Source of the DNA: Onstottus_B sp035558335
GTDB lineage: Bacteria; Acidobacteriota; Blastocatellia; UBA7656
Reading direction: 5' to 3'
Length of the DNA: 8,861 bases
NCBI GenBank assembly: GCA_035558335.1
Contig: DATMCM010000158.1
Coordinates: 1 to 8,861 of the forward strand
Part shown: piece by piece, positions 1 through 5,286 of the stretch
How positions within the stretch are numbered: position 1 is the first letter of the stretch
Layout of the letters: the number at the start of each line of letters is the position of its first letter
Program-made: the position numbers and the translations under genes
Notes under the pieces: generated by a model
What the model was told of the DNA's origin: nothing
Databases searched by the model: none
The model's input: the letters and a program-made list of their open reading frames with translations, nothing else

Positions 1-2
1 AT

Positions 3-215
3 GGTCCGTCGCCTCGATACTCCAGCATCATGCATGATCTCATGTCGCTTTCGCGCATTACCCTAAAGCTTGGGATCCTGGACCACGATCGAGGAGAATT
101 CTGGCGCTTTCTGCGGGAAGCGATCGCCAAACATCGCGACAAGCTTGCAGACTCGCTGAGGCTCGCGGCGATGGGATACCACCTGCGGAAGCTAAGCGAG
201 GCGGAAACAGAGTAA
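3..215 (+). CDS. C-terminal fragment of a probable B12-binding radical SAM protein (DUF4070-type tail)
   Basis: The reading frame is open from base 3 with no start codon required, so the gene begins before the window; 70 residues and a TAA stop are visible. The fragment is helical and basic, with the pattern LGILDHDRGEFWRFL, then a second helix around KHRDKLADSL, then GYHLRKLSE at the very end. From memory this matches the C-terminal tail (DUF4070) of cobalamin-binding-domain radical SAM proteins, which typically end in an FW..L helix pair followed by a G[YF]H[FL]RK motif. The N-terminal B12-binding domain and the CxxxCxxC cluster motif, which would prove the family, lie outside the window. 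Substrate cannot be inferred; relatives act in lipid, hopanoid or natural-product modification. There is no obvious terminator in the 100 bases that follow. Confidence 0.6.
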   Translation, partial: GPSPRYSSIMHDLMSLSRITLKLGILDHDRGEFWRFLREAIAKHRDKLADSLRLAAMGYHLRKLSEAETE

Positions 216-258
216 GAAATCGCCCAGCCCACCCCGGAATCGCTCATCTATACCACCT

Positions 259-312
259 TGACGATCTTTAGTAGGTTTTCTCCTTGTCTTTATATTACGA
301 TCGTCATATCAT
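259..312 (+). promoter_or_regulatory. Putative promoter and palindromic operator upstream of the TetR-type gene
   Basis: A candidate promoter has -35 TTGTCT (284-289) and -10 TATCAT (307-312) with a 17-bp spacer. It would start transcription almost exactly at the GTG at 319, giving a leaderless mRNA, which fits the lack of a Shine-Dalgarno sequence there. The near-palindrome ATTACGATCGTCAT (293-306, perfect core ACGATCGT) lies in the spacer just before the -10. The half-site TGACGATC (259-266) recurs inverted as GATCGTCA (299-306). This arrangement fits autorepression by the adjacent TetR-family protein. An alternative -10, TATATT (291-296), also exists. The operator role is inference. Confidence 0.35.
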
Positions 313-318
313 AGCGCC

Positions 319-888
319 GTGCGCTATCCAAGAGAGCAAAAAGCGGAAACTCGCAGGCGAATCCTGGACGCGGCGGCGAGGATGTTCCGAGAGTCGGGTT
401 ACGACGGTGTCGGAGTCGATGCCATTATGAATGAAGTCGGGCTGACCGCGGGCGGCTTCTATTCTCACTTCCCTTCAAAAGAAGCGCTCTTCTCCGAGGC
501 GATGGCAGCCGCGCTCGCTCCCGGCAAGACATTGCAAGCCGCAGGCGGTTCCGCGACTGCCGCGGCCGATCCGTTTGTGGCTTTGATCAAAGGCTATTTG
601 AGTCGCACGCACCGCGACGCTGTTGCTGACGGTTGTCCGCTCCCGGCGCTGACGCCTGACGTCGCGCGAAAGAGCGACGCCACTCGCGAGAGCTATGAGC
701 GACAGTTTTTAGGGTACGTCAATGAGATTGAAGCCCTTCTGCCCGGAGTCTCCGCGTCACGGAGAGACCGGGCGCTGGCTGTGGTGGCTCAGTGTGTCGG
801 CGGGTTGATGCTCTCGCGCGCGGTAAAGGACCAGAAGCTCTCGGATCAGATTCTAAAGTCGTGCCGCGACGCGGCGATGAAAATGTAG
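319..888 (+). CDS. TetR/AcrR-family transcriptional regulator
   Basis: This 189-residue protein has the normal length and architecture of a TetR-family repressor. The N-terminal TetR_N DNA-binding domain spans about residues 8-56, with the first helix at TRRRILDAAARMF and the helix-turn-helix over GVGVDAIMNEVGLTAGGFYSHF, followed by the usual FPSKEAL. The C-terminal ligand-binding half contains DGCPLPAL (104-111) with a single Cys106 and a final helix rich in small residues. The GTG start at 319 is chosen because MRYPREQKAETRRRIL is the typical beginning of this subgroup; no Shine-Dalgarno is seen, and a leaderless transcript is plausible. An 84-bp gap with two palindromes separates it from the downstream oxidoreductase on the same strand, its most likely target. 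As I recall, Mycobacterium tuberculosis has a comparable neighbour pair (Rv0196 regulator, Rv0197 oxidoreductase). The ligand is unknown. Confidence 0.9.
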   Translation: MRYPREQKAETRRRILDAAARMFRESGYDGVGVDAIMNEVGLTAGGFYSHFPSKEALFSEAMAAALAPGKTLQAAGGSATAAADPFVALIKGYLSRTHRDAVADGCPLPALTPDVARKSDATRESYERQFLGYVNEIEALLPGVSASRRDRALAVVAQCVGGLMLSRAVKDQKLSDQILKSCRDAAMKM

Positions 889-958
889 CGCAAGCTGCCA
901 GCTTGCGGGCTCGCATTGACAAATCGTCTGTTCAACGGACGCAAGCTGCCAGCTTGCG
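889..958. repeat. Two copies of a perfect 19-bp palindrome in an intergenic gap
   Basis: CGCAAGCTGCCAGCTTGCG occurs at 889-907 and again at 940-958. Each copy is a perfect inverted repeat with 9-bp arms around one central C. The first copy begins directly after the TAG stop of the TetR-type gene, and the second ends five bases before the GGAGG ribosome binding site of the oxidoreductase. The intervening 32 bases share nothing obvious with each other. In RNA each copy could form a stable hairpin, but no T-run follows, so they are not standard Rho-independent terminators. The form resembles REP-type dispersed palindromes; spread elsewhere in the genome cannot be judged from this window. Confidence 0.85.
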
Positions 959-973
959 CCACGGAGGTGTTCG

Positions 974-3256
974 ATGAGTTCCACCGCCACAACGGGCCAG
1001 TGGGTTCCAACGGCTTGCATACTCTGCTCGCGTAACTGCGGCATCGAAGTCGAAGTCCAGGGCCGCGAAATGAAACGCATCCGCGGAGACCACTCGCATC
1101 CAGTCTCCGAAGGCTACCTTTGCCAAAAAGCGCAACGGCTGAATTACTATCAGAACCATGCCGATCGACTCACTTCCCCGCTGCGCCGCCGCGAAGACGG
1201 CACCTTTGAGGAGATCTCCTGGGACGCGGCTATTCGCGAGATCGCGGGAAAACTGGTCCACTTGCGCGATACGTTCGGAGGACGGACGCTTGCCTACTTT
1301 GGGGGCGGAGGCCAGGGCAATCATCTGGCCGGACCTTACGGCAAGGCTCTGCGGACCGCGATGGGTACGCGCAACTACTACAGCGCGCTTGCGCAAGAAA
1401 AGACCGGCGGCTTCTGGGTGGATGGGCGCCTCTACGGCAAGCAGAACTGCCATGCGACTGAAGACGTCGAGAACGCCGAAGTGGTGCTATTCATCGGCAC
1501 GAATCCGTGGCAGTCGCACGGCATCCGCAACGCGCGAGTGGTCCTGCGTGAGATTCACAAAGATCCGAATCGCAAGATCATCGTCATCGATCCTCGTAAG
1601 ACCGAAACGGCTGAGATGGCCGATCTGCACTTGCAAGTGAGCCCGGGCGCCGATGCGTTTCTCATGTCGGCGATACTGGCGGTGATCGTTCGCGAAGCTC
1701 ACGAAGCACACCAGTTCATCAACACCCGCACGACGGGTTTCGCTCCGGTGCGAGAAGCTCTTCTTGCTGTTCCAATCGAAGCCTACGCCGAGCGTGCTGG
1801 GATCGCTCTCGATGATGTCTACGAGGGTGCGCGGATGATCGCGAATGCCTCTAGTTGCGCAGTCCGCACCGATCTGGGAATCGAACAGACGCTCAACAGC
1901 ACGCTCAACGCTTATCTGCGTTCCCTGCTTTCGCTGCTCACCGGAAACTTCGCCAAGGCCGGCGGTAACAATCTACACACTGCGCTGGTGCCGCTCATTG
2001 GCCATTCCCCCGAAGGCCCGCGACAGCAACGCTCGGCAGTGACGGGCTTCCCTTTTATTGGGAACCTGTTGCCGCCGAATATCCTGCCGGCCGAAATCAA
2101 CACCGATCACCCGGAACGCACCAGCGGGCTGGTCGTCGATAGCGCCAACCCGATGGTAACGATGGCCGACACAAAGGCGTATCGAGAAGCTTTCGCAAAG
2201 CTCGACCTTCTGGTTGTGATCGATGTGGCGATGACCGAGACTGCGCGTGCGGCTCATTACGTGTTGCCGGCATCTTCGCAGTTCGAGAAGTGGGAGGCGA
2301 CCTTCTTCAATCTGGAGTTCCCGAGGAACGCGTTTCATCTACGCAAGCCGTTGTTCGAGCCGTTGCCGGGAACGCTCGCTGAGCCTGAGATCTACACGCG
2401 CCTCCTGACTGCAATGGGAGAGTTGCCGGCTGAATTTCCTGAACTGAATCAGGCAGCGAAAGCGAACCGGCTGGTTTTTGCGAAGGCTTTTCAGAGTTTC
2501 CTTGCGGCTCATCCTGAGTTGGCTGATTACGCCTCGATCATTCTCTATCGGACGCTGGGCGAAACGCTGCCCGAAGGCGCAGCCGGGGCGGCGTTTCTCT
2601 GGGCGACTGCTCACGCGTTCGCGCGAAAGGAACCCGACGCCGTCCGGCGCGCCGGTCACAAAGGCGAGGGTCCGATGCTCGGCGAATCGTTGTTCGAAGC
2701 GATCCTCTGCTCGCGTTCGGGCGTGGACTTCAGTGTGAATGACTACGAAGACACGTGGCGTTTCATCAAGCATGAAGACGGGCTTATTCATCTCGAGATA
2801 CCCGAGATGCTCGAAGCGTTGCGCGCGCTTGATCCCAAACAGCCTGAGGCCACCGATTATCCGTTTGTGTTGGTGGCCGGTGAGCGGCGCTCTTACAACG
2901 CAAACACAATCTATCGAGATCCCGACTGGCGCAAGACCGATCGCGACGGCGCGCTCAAGGTCCATCCGGATGACGCGGCTCAGCGAGGACTAACCGACGG
3001 CGGGTGGGCGCGCTGCGAATCCAAACGCGGCGCTGTTCTTGTTCGAGTTGAGGTGAGCGATCAGGTCGCTCGGGGCCAGGTGACGCTGCCGCACGGCTAC
3101 GGCATGGAACATCCCGAGTCCAACGGCAAGCGCAGCAGGACTGGAGCGCACATCAACGAGCTGACTTCTGCCGAAGATCGAGACCCGATTGCTGGCACGC
3201 CTTATCACAAGTACGTTCCGGTAAGACTGAGTCCGGTGGATGGCGCTATGGTTTGA
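974..3256 (+). CDS. Molybdopterin (bis-MGD)-dependent oxidoreductase with N-terminal [4Fe-4S] cluster
   Basis: The 760-residue protein belongs to the DMSO reductase / formate dehydrogenase superfamily. The N-terminal [4Fe-4S] motif is C15xxC18xxxC22 with the fourth ligand at C50, followed by DRLTSPLRR and the EISWDAAIREI segment typical of the family. The pterin-binding domain contains VLFIGTNPWQSHG (171-183) and IIVIDPRKTETAEMADLHL (202-220), then NFAKAGGNN (325-333) and the SSQFEKWEATFFN region. The C-terminal molydop-binding domain runs from about YPFVLVAGERR to the end and includes LKVHPDDAAQRGL and VTLPHGYG. There is no Tat signal, so it should be cytoplasmic. The start is fixed by GGAGG at 963-967. 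No Cys, Sec (in-frame TGA) or Ser is seen where the Mo ligand would be expected (about residues 140-143, AQEK). The substrate is unknown: 'formate dehydrogenase-like' is as far as the sequence goes. No partner electron-transfer subunit is adjacent. Confidence 0.92.
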   Translation: MSSTATTGQWVPTACILCSRNCGIEVEVQGREMKRIRGDHSHPVSEGYLCQKAQRLNYYQNHADRLTSPLRRREDGTFEEISWDAAIREIAGKLVHLRDTFGGRTLAYFGGGGQGNHLAGPYGKALRTAMGTRNYYSALAQEKTGGFWVDGRLYGKQNCHATEDVENAEVVLFIGTNPWQSHGIRNARVVLREIHKDPNRKIIVIDPRKTETAEMADLHLQVSPGADAFLMSAILAVIVREAHEAHQFINTRTTGFAPVREALLAVPIEAYAERAGIALDDVYEGARMIANASSCAVRTDLGIEQTLNSTLNAYLRSLLSLLTGNFAKAGGNNLHTALVPLIGHSPEGPRQQRSAVTGFPFIGNLLPPNILPAEINTDHPERTSGLVVDSANPMVTMADTKAYREAFAKLDLLVVIDVAMTETARAAHYVLPASSQFEKWEATFFNLEFPRNAFHLRKPLFEPLPGTLAEPEIYTRLLTAMGELPAEFPELNQAAKANRLVFAKAFQSFLAAHPELADYASIILYRTLGETLPEGAAGAAFLWATAHAFARKEPDAVRRAGHKGEGPMLGESLFEAILCSRSGVDFSVNDYEDTWRFIKHEDGLIHLEIPEMLEALRALDPKQPEATDYPFVLVAGERRSYNANTIYRDPDWRKTDRDGALKVHPDDAAQRGLTDGGWARCESKRGAVLVRVEVSDQVARGQVTLPHGYGMEHPESNGKRSRTGAHINELTSAEDRDPIAGTPYHKYVPVRLSPVDGAMV

Positions 3257-3301
3257 AGATGCAACGGCTCCTGACAGCAATGAAGCCTGCGCTGATCAAT
3301 C

Positions 3302-3470
3302 CGCGAGCTCCGTAGGAGCGCGATGTTTGTAGCAATCGCCCGAGTTGACGGCGCGAGCTTCGTAAGAGCGCAATGTTAGCAATCGCAGGAGTTGACTGCG
3401 CGAGCTCCGCAGGAGCGCGATGTTTCTAGTAACCGACAAGAGTTCACGACGCAGGCTCCGCAGAAGTGGT
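3302..3470 (+). repeat. Tandem REP-like hairpin array (three ~50-bp units plus a partial fourth)
   Basis: Units start at 3302, 3352 and 3399 (50, 47 and 51 bp), with a decayed partial unit at 3450-3470. Each begins CGCGAGCTCCGTAGGAGCG or a close variant: a 5-bp stem GCTCC/GGAGC around a GTA loop, reinforced by outer CGC/GCG. A tail like ATGTTTGTAGCAATCG follows, then a segment ending in GAGTTGAC or GAGTTCAC. The second unit (GCTTC GTA AGAGC) is weaker. The array starts 45 bases after the oxidoreductase stop and could form hairpins at the 3' end of that transcript, perhaps stabilising it or stopping it. No open reading frame in it looks coding. Confidence 0.8.
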
Positions 3471-3520
3471 ACACCTCATTTATGATCAAACCAGCAATTC
3501 AAACCGTGCTTTCGATCTTA

Positions 3521-3627
3521 CGTGAACATTGCGTTCCTACGGAGCTCGGCCGAGGTATCCGCTTGCCTACTACAAACATTCCATCCCTACGGGATTCTCA
3601 CAACAATTCAATCCATATGGATTCTCA
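3521..3627 (-). repeat. Inverted counterpart of the upstream REP-like array
   Basis: Read on the minus strand, this stretch holds three diverged copies of the same element found at 3302-3470. One is GCTCC GTA GGAAC with tail GCAATGTTCAC (about 3523-3546). The next is ATCCC GTA GGGAT with tail GGAATGTTTGTAG (about 3568-3596). The last is AATCCATATGGATT with tail GAATTGTTGTG (about 3601-3627). Stem bases differ among copies while pairing is largely kept. The two arrays point toward each other, between convergent genes, so each gene has hairpin elements of the same polarity downstream of its stop. The remaining bases of the 418-bp gap (3257-3301, 3471-3520 and 3628-3674) show nothing I can assign. 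Confidence 0.65.
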
Positions 3628-3674
3628 TAAACACTCATACTCACGGTCCTCACAAACCACGGGCTTTTGATCTG

Positions 3675-4412
3675 TCACTCGATGCCGGTCACGGCGCCCA
3701 GCGTCTCTCCAATCTCGGTGTTCAATACCAGATCGGCAAGATAATCCAAATCAGTCGGATCGCGATTGACTATCACCAGCCTCGCGCCTCGTTCCTTGGC
3801 GAGCGCGGGAAAACCCGCCGCTGGATAGACGACTAACGACGATCCGACCGCCAAAAATAAGTCACACGCCTCGGTCTCGCGTTTGGCGTCTTGCATCGCC
3901 TCGAGCGGCATGGGCTGACCAAACGAAATTGTTGCCGTCTTGATGAAGCCGCCACACTCGCACTCGGGAGGTTGCTCATCAATGCTGAACTTCGCCAGTA
4001 TCGGCGCAAGCTCAAATCGACGCGCGCAGCCGAGACAGACTGCGTACGTGCTGTTGCCGTGCAGCTCGATCACTTTGTCGTCCGGAACTCCGGATTGTTG
4101 ATGCAAGCCGTCGATGTTTTGAGTGATTACGCTGGCGCATTTGCCTTGAGACAGGAGATGCGCAATCGCGCGGTGCCCGCGATTGGGTTGAGCCTGCTTG
4201 AAGGCTTCTTCGAAGGCCAGCTTGCGCCGCCAGGCTTCCCGCCGCATGTCTTCCCAGGCAAGAAAGTCCTTGAAATAGATCGGCTGATTGTTTGACCAGA
4301 AGCCGCCGGGGCTGCGGAAGTCAGGGATGCCGGACTCCGTGCTTATGCCCGCGCCGGTGAAGACGACCACGCGGCGGCTGTTTTCGAGGAGTGAGCTAAG
4401 TTCATCGATCAA
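3675..4412 (-). CDS. Sir2-family (sirtuin) NAD-dependent protein deacylase
   Basis: This 245-residue protein has the usual length of bacterial CobB-type sirtuins, which remove acyl groups from lysines using NAD and release nicotinamide and O-acyl-ADP-ribose. Visible hallmarks are GAGISTESGIPDFRS (20-34) for NAD binding, TQNIDGLH (97-104), catalytic His118 in ELHGN, and a zinc module with C126xxC129 and C151xC153. FGQPMP (164-169) and the Rossmann segments AVGSSLVVYPAAG (188-200) and IVNRDPT (214-220) follow. The second cysteine pair is CxC, not the more usual CxxC. The start is a TTG at 4412: an in-frame TGA at 4448-4446 rules out upstream extension, no ATG or GTG lies between, and AGAGG sits 8 bases before the TTG. 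A 13-bp palindrome GCGCTTCAAGCGC (4458-4470) lies upstream and might be regulatory. The gene is divergent from a GNAT acetyltransferase gene. Confidence 0.93.
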   Translation of the reverse strand: MIDELSSLLENSRRVVVFTGAGISTESGIPDFRSPGGFWSNNQPIYFKDFLAWEDMRREAWRRKLAFEEAFKQAQPNRGHRAIAHLLSQGKCASVITQNIDGLHQQSGVPDDKVIELHGNSTYAVCLGCARRFELAPILAKFSIDEQPPECECGGFIKTATISFGQPMPLEAMQDAKRETEACDLFLAVGSSLVVYPAAGFPALAKERGARLVIVNRDPTDLDYLADLVLNTEIGETLGAVTGIE

Positions 4413-4539
4413 AGCAAATACCTCTGCGGGACCGCTGCGCGAGGATCAGCGTACCATGCGCTTCAAGCGCGGAACAACTTCGGCTGGGTTGGTGTCGAAA
4501 CGGGATCCGTTGGCCGGTTCTTGATTTACAACCGACTGT

Positions 4540-4565
4540 AGGGGCGGTCCTCCGTGGCCGCCCCT
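4540..4565. repeat. GC-rich hairpin between divergent genes
   Basis: AGGGGCGG (4540-4547) and CCGCCCCT (4558-4565) form a perfect 8-bp inverted repeat around a 10-base loop, TCCTCCGTGG. It lies between the divergently transcribed sirtuin and GNAT genes, where a transcription terminator is not expected, and no T-run follows on either side. It looks like another REP-type palindromic repeat, distinct from the others in this window. Function is unknown. Confidence 0.6.
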
Positions 4566-4614
4566 TGACGTCTGGCTAACCCGAGTCGTTGGCTGATATC
4601 AAGGATGCCGGCGG

Positions 4615-4644
4615 TTGATCCACTGAGAGCACAAAAAGTACAAT
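4615..4644 (+). promoter_or_regulatory. Putative sigma-70-type promoter of the GNAT gene
   Basis: The -35-like TTGATC (4615-4620) and -10-like TACAAT (4639-4644) are separated by 18 bp. The predicted transcription start near 4651 lies about 20 bases before the ATG at 4671. The promoter falls downstream of an alternative in-frame ATG at 4605 and so supports the shorter protein. Prediction is by eye only. Confidence 0.4.
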
Positions 4645-4670
4645 CGACCGACGACGACAAAGAAGAACCG

Positions 4671-5180
4671 ATGAGCACAGTTCGAACTGAACAAGTAGAA
4701 GACCATGACTCAATTCGCCATGTCGTCGAGTTGGCGTTTGGCCAGCCGAACGAGGCCAACTTGGTAGAGGCTCTGCGCCAGCATGCTCATCCGCACATCT
4801 CGCTTGTCGCTCTGATTGATGACGAAGTTGTCGGCCACATTTTCTTCAGCCCCGTCTCAATCGAATCTGAAGGCTATGCTTTTGGTGCGATGGGGCTGGC
4901 TCCGCTTGCGATATTGCCCGGCCATCAATGCAAGGGTATAGGAACCGAGTTAGTCTGGGCGGGGCTCAAAGAGTGCCTTCTCATCGGCCACGAGGTGGTC
5001 GTTGTGCTTGGACACTCGGAGTACTATCCTCGATTTGGCTTTACGCCCGCAGCCAATAAAGGCATTCGCTCCGAGTATGATGTTCCCGATGAAGTGTTCA
5101 TGATAGCCGAGCTGATCCCGGGAGCATTGCGTGGAAGGAAAGGACTGGTGAAGTATCACCCGGAATTCGGCAAAGTTTGA
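4671..5180 (+). CDS. GNAT-family N-acetyltransferase, YhbS-like
   Basis: The 169-residue protein transfers an acetyl group from acetyl-CoA to an amine; its acceptor is unknown. It starts with the VRTEQVEDHDSIRHVVELAF segment typical of YhbS-like GNATs, then EANLVEALR and VVGHIFFSPVSI (53-64). The acetyl-CoA motif A is LAPLAILPGHQCKGIG, with the Q/RxxGxG pyrophosphate loop Q86-C-K-G-I-G91. LGHSEYYPRFGF (113-124) is the characteristic motif B region. The ATG at 4671 is preferred over the in-frame ATG at 4605: family proteins begin near here, the extra 22 residues are low-complexity and acidic, and a promoter-like sequence lies between the two starts. AAGAAG just before the ATG is a weak ribosome binding site. 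The gene is divergent from the sirtuin gene. Confidence 0.9.
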   Translation: MSTVRTEQVEDHDSIRHVVELAFGQPNEANLVEALRQHAHPHISLVALIDDEVVGHIFFSPVSIESEGYAFGAMGLAPLAILPGHQCKGIGTELVWAGLKECLLIGHEVVVVLGHSEYYPRFGFTPAANKGIRSEYDVPDEVFMIAELIPGALRGRKGLVKYHPEFGKV

Positions 5181-5198
5181 ATCCGTTCCCGCTCGACG

Positions 5199-5212
5199 CA
5201 ACGAATTCGTTG
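5199..5212. promoter_or_regulatory. 14-bp perfect palindrome upstream of the TPR gene
   Basis: CAACGAATTCGTTG is a perfect palindrome with no spacer, lying in the 106-base gap between the GNAT stop and the TPR gene start. Its symmetry and position would suit a dimeric repressor site. A palindrome of this length is expected about once by chance in a window of this size, so the role is tentative. Confidence 0.2.
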
Positions 5213-5286
5213 TCAGCGCAACGCAAACAAGGAAAAATGAAATAGGAGAACCAACTGACATGGTGCTTTTTGAAGGAAACACGACA

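Noticed and set aside
932..1453. Minus-strand open frame of 173 codons
   Set aside because: It is antisense to the start of the oxidoreductase, which has intact cluster motifs in its own frame.
2339..2965. Minus-strand open frame of 208 codons
   Set aside because: It is antisense to the oxidoreductase C-terminal part and has no recognisable domain.
3392..3836. Plus-strand open frames across the convergent gap and sirtuin 3' end
   Set aside because: They read through hairpin repeats and antisense to the sirtuin gene; composition and content do not look coding.
4540..4565. Rho-independent terminator
   Set aside because: The hairpin has no T-run and lies between divergent genes, so no transcript would need to end there.
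4605..4670. Longer GNAT start at ATG 4605
   Set aside because: It precedes the likely promoter, and the added residues are unlike the family's N-terminus.
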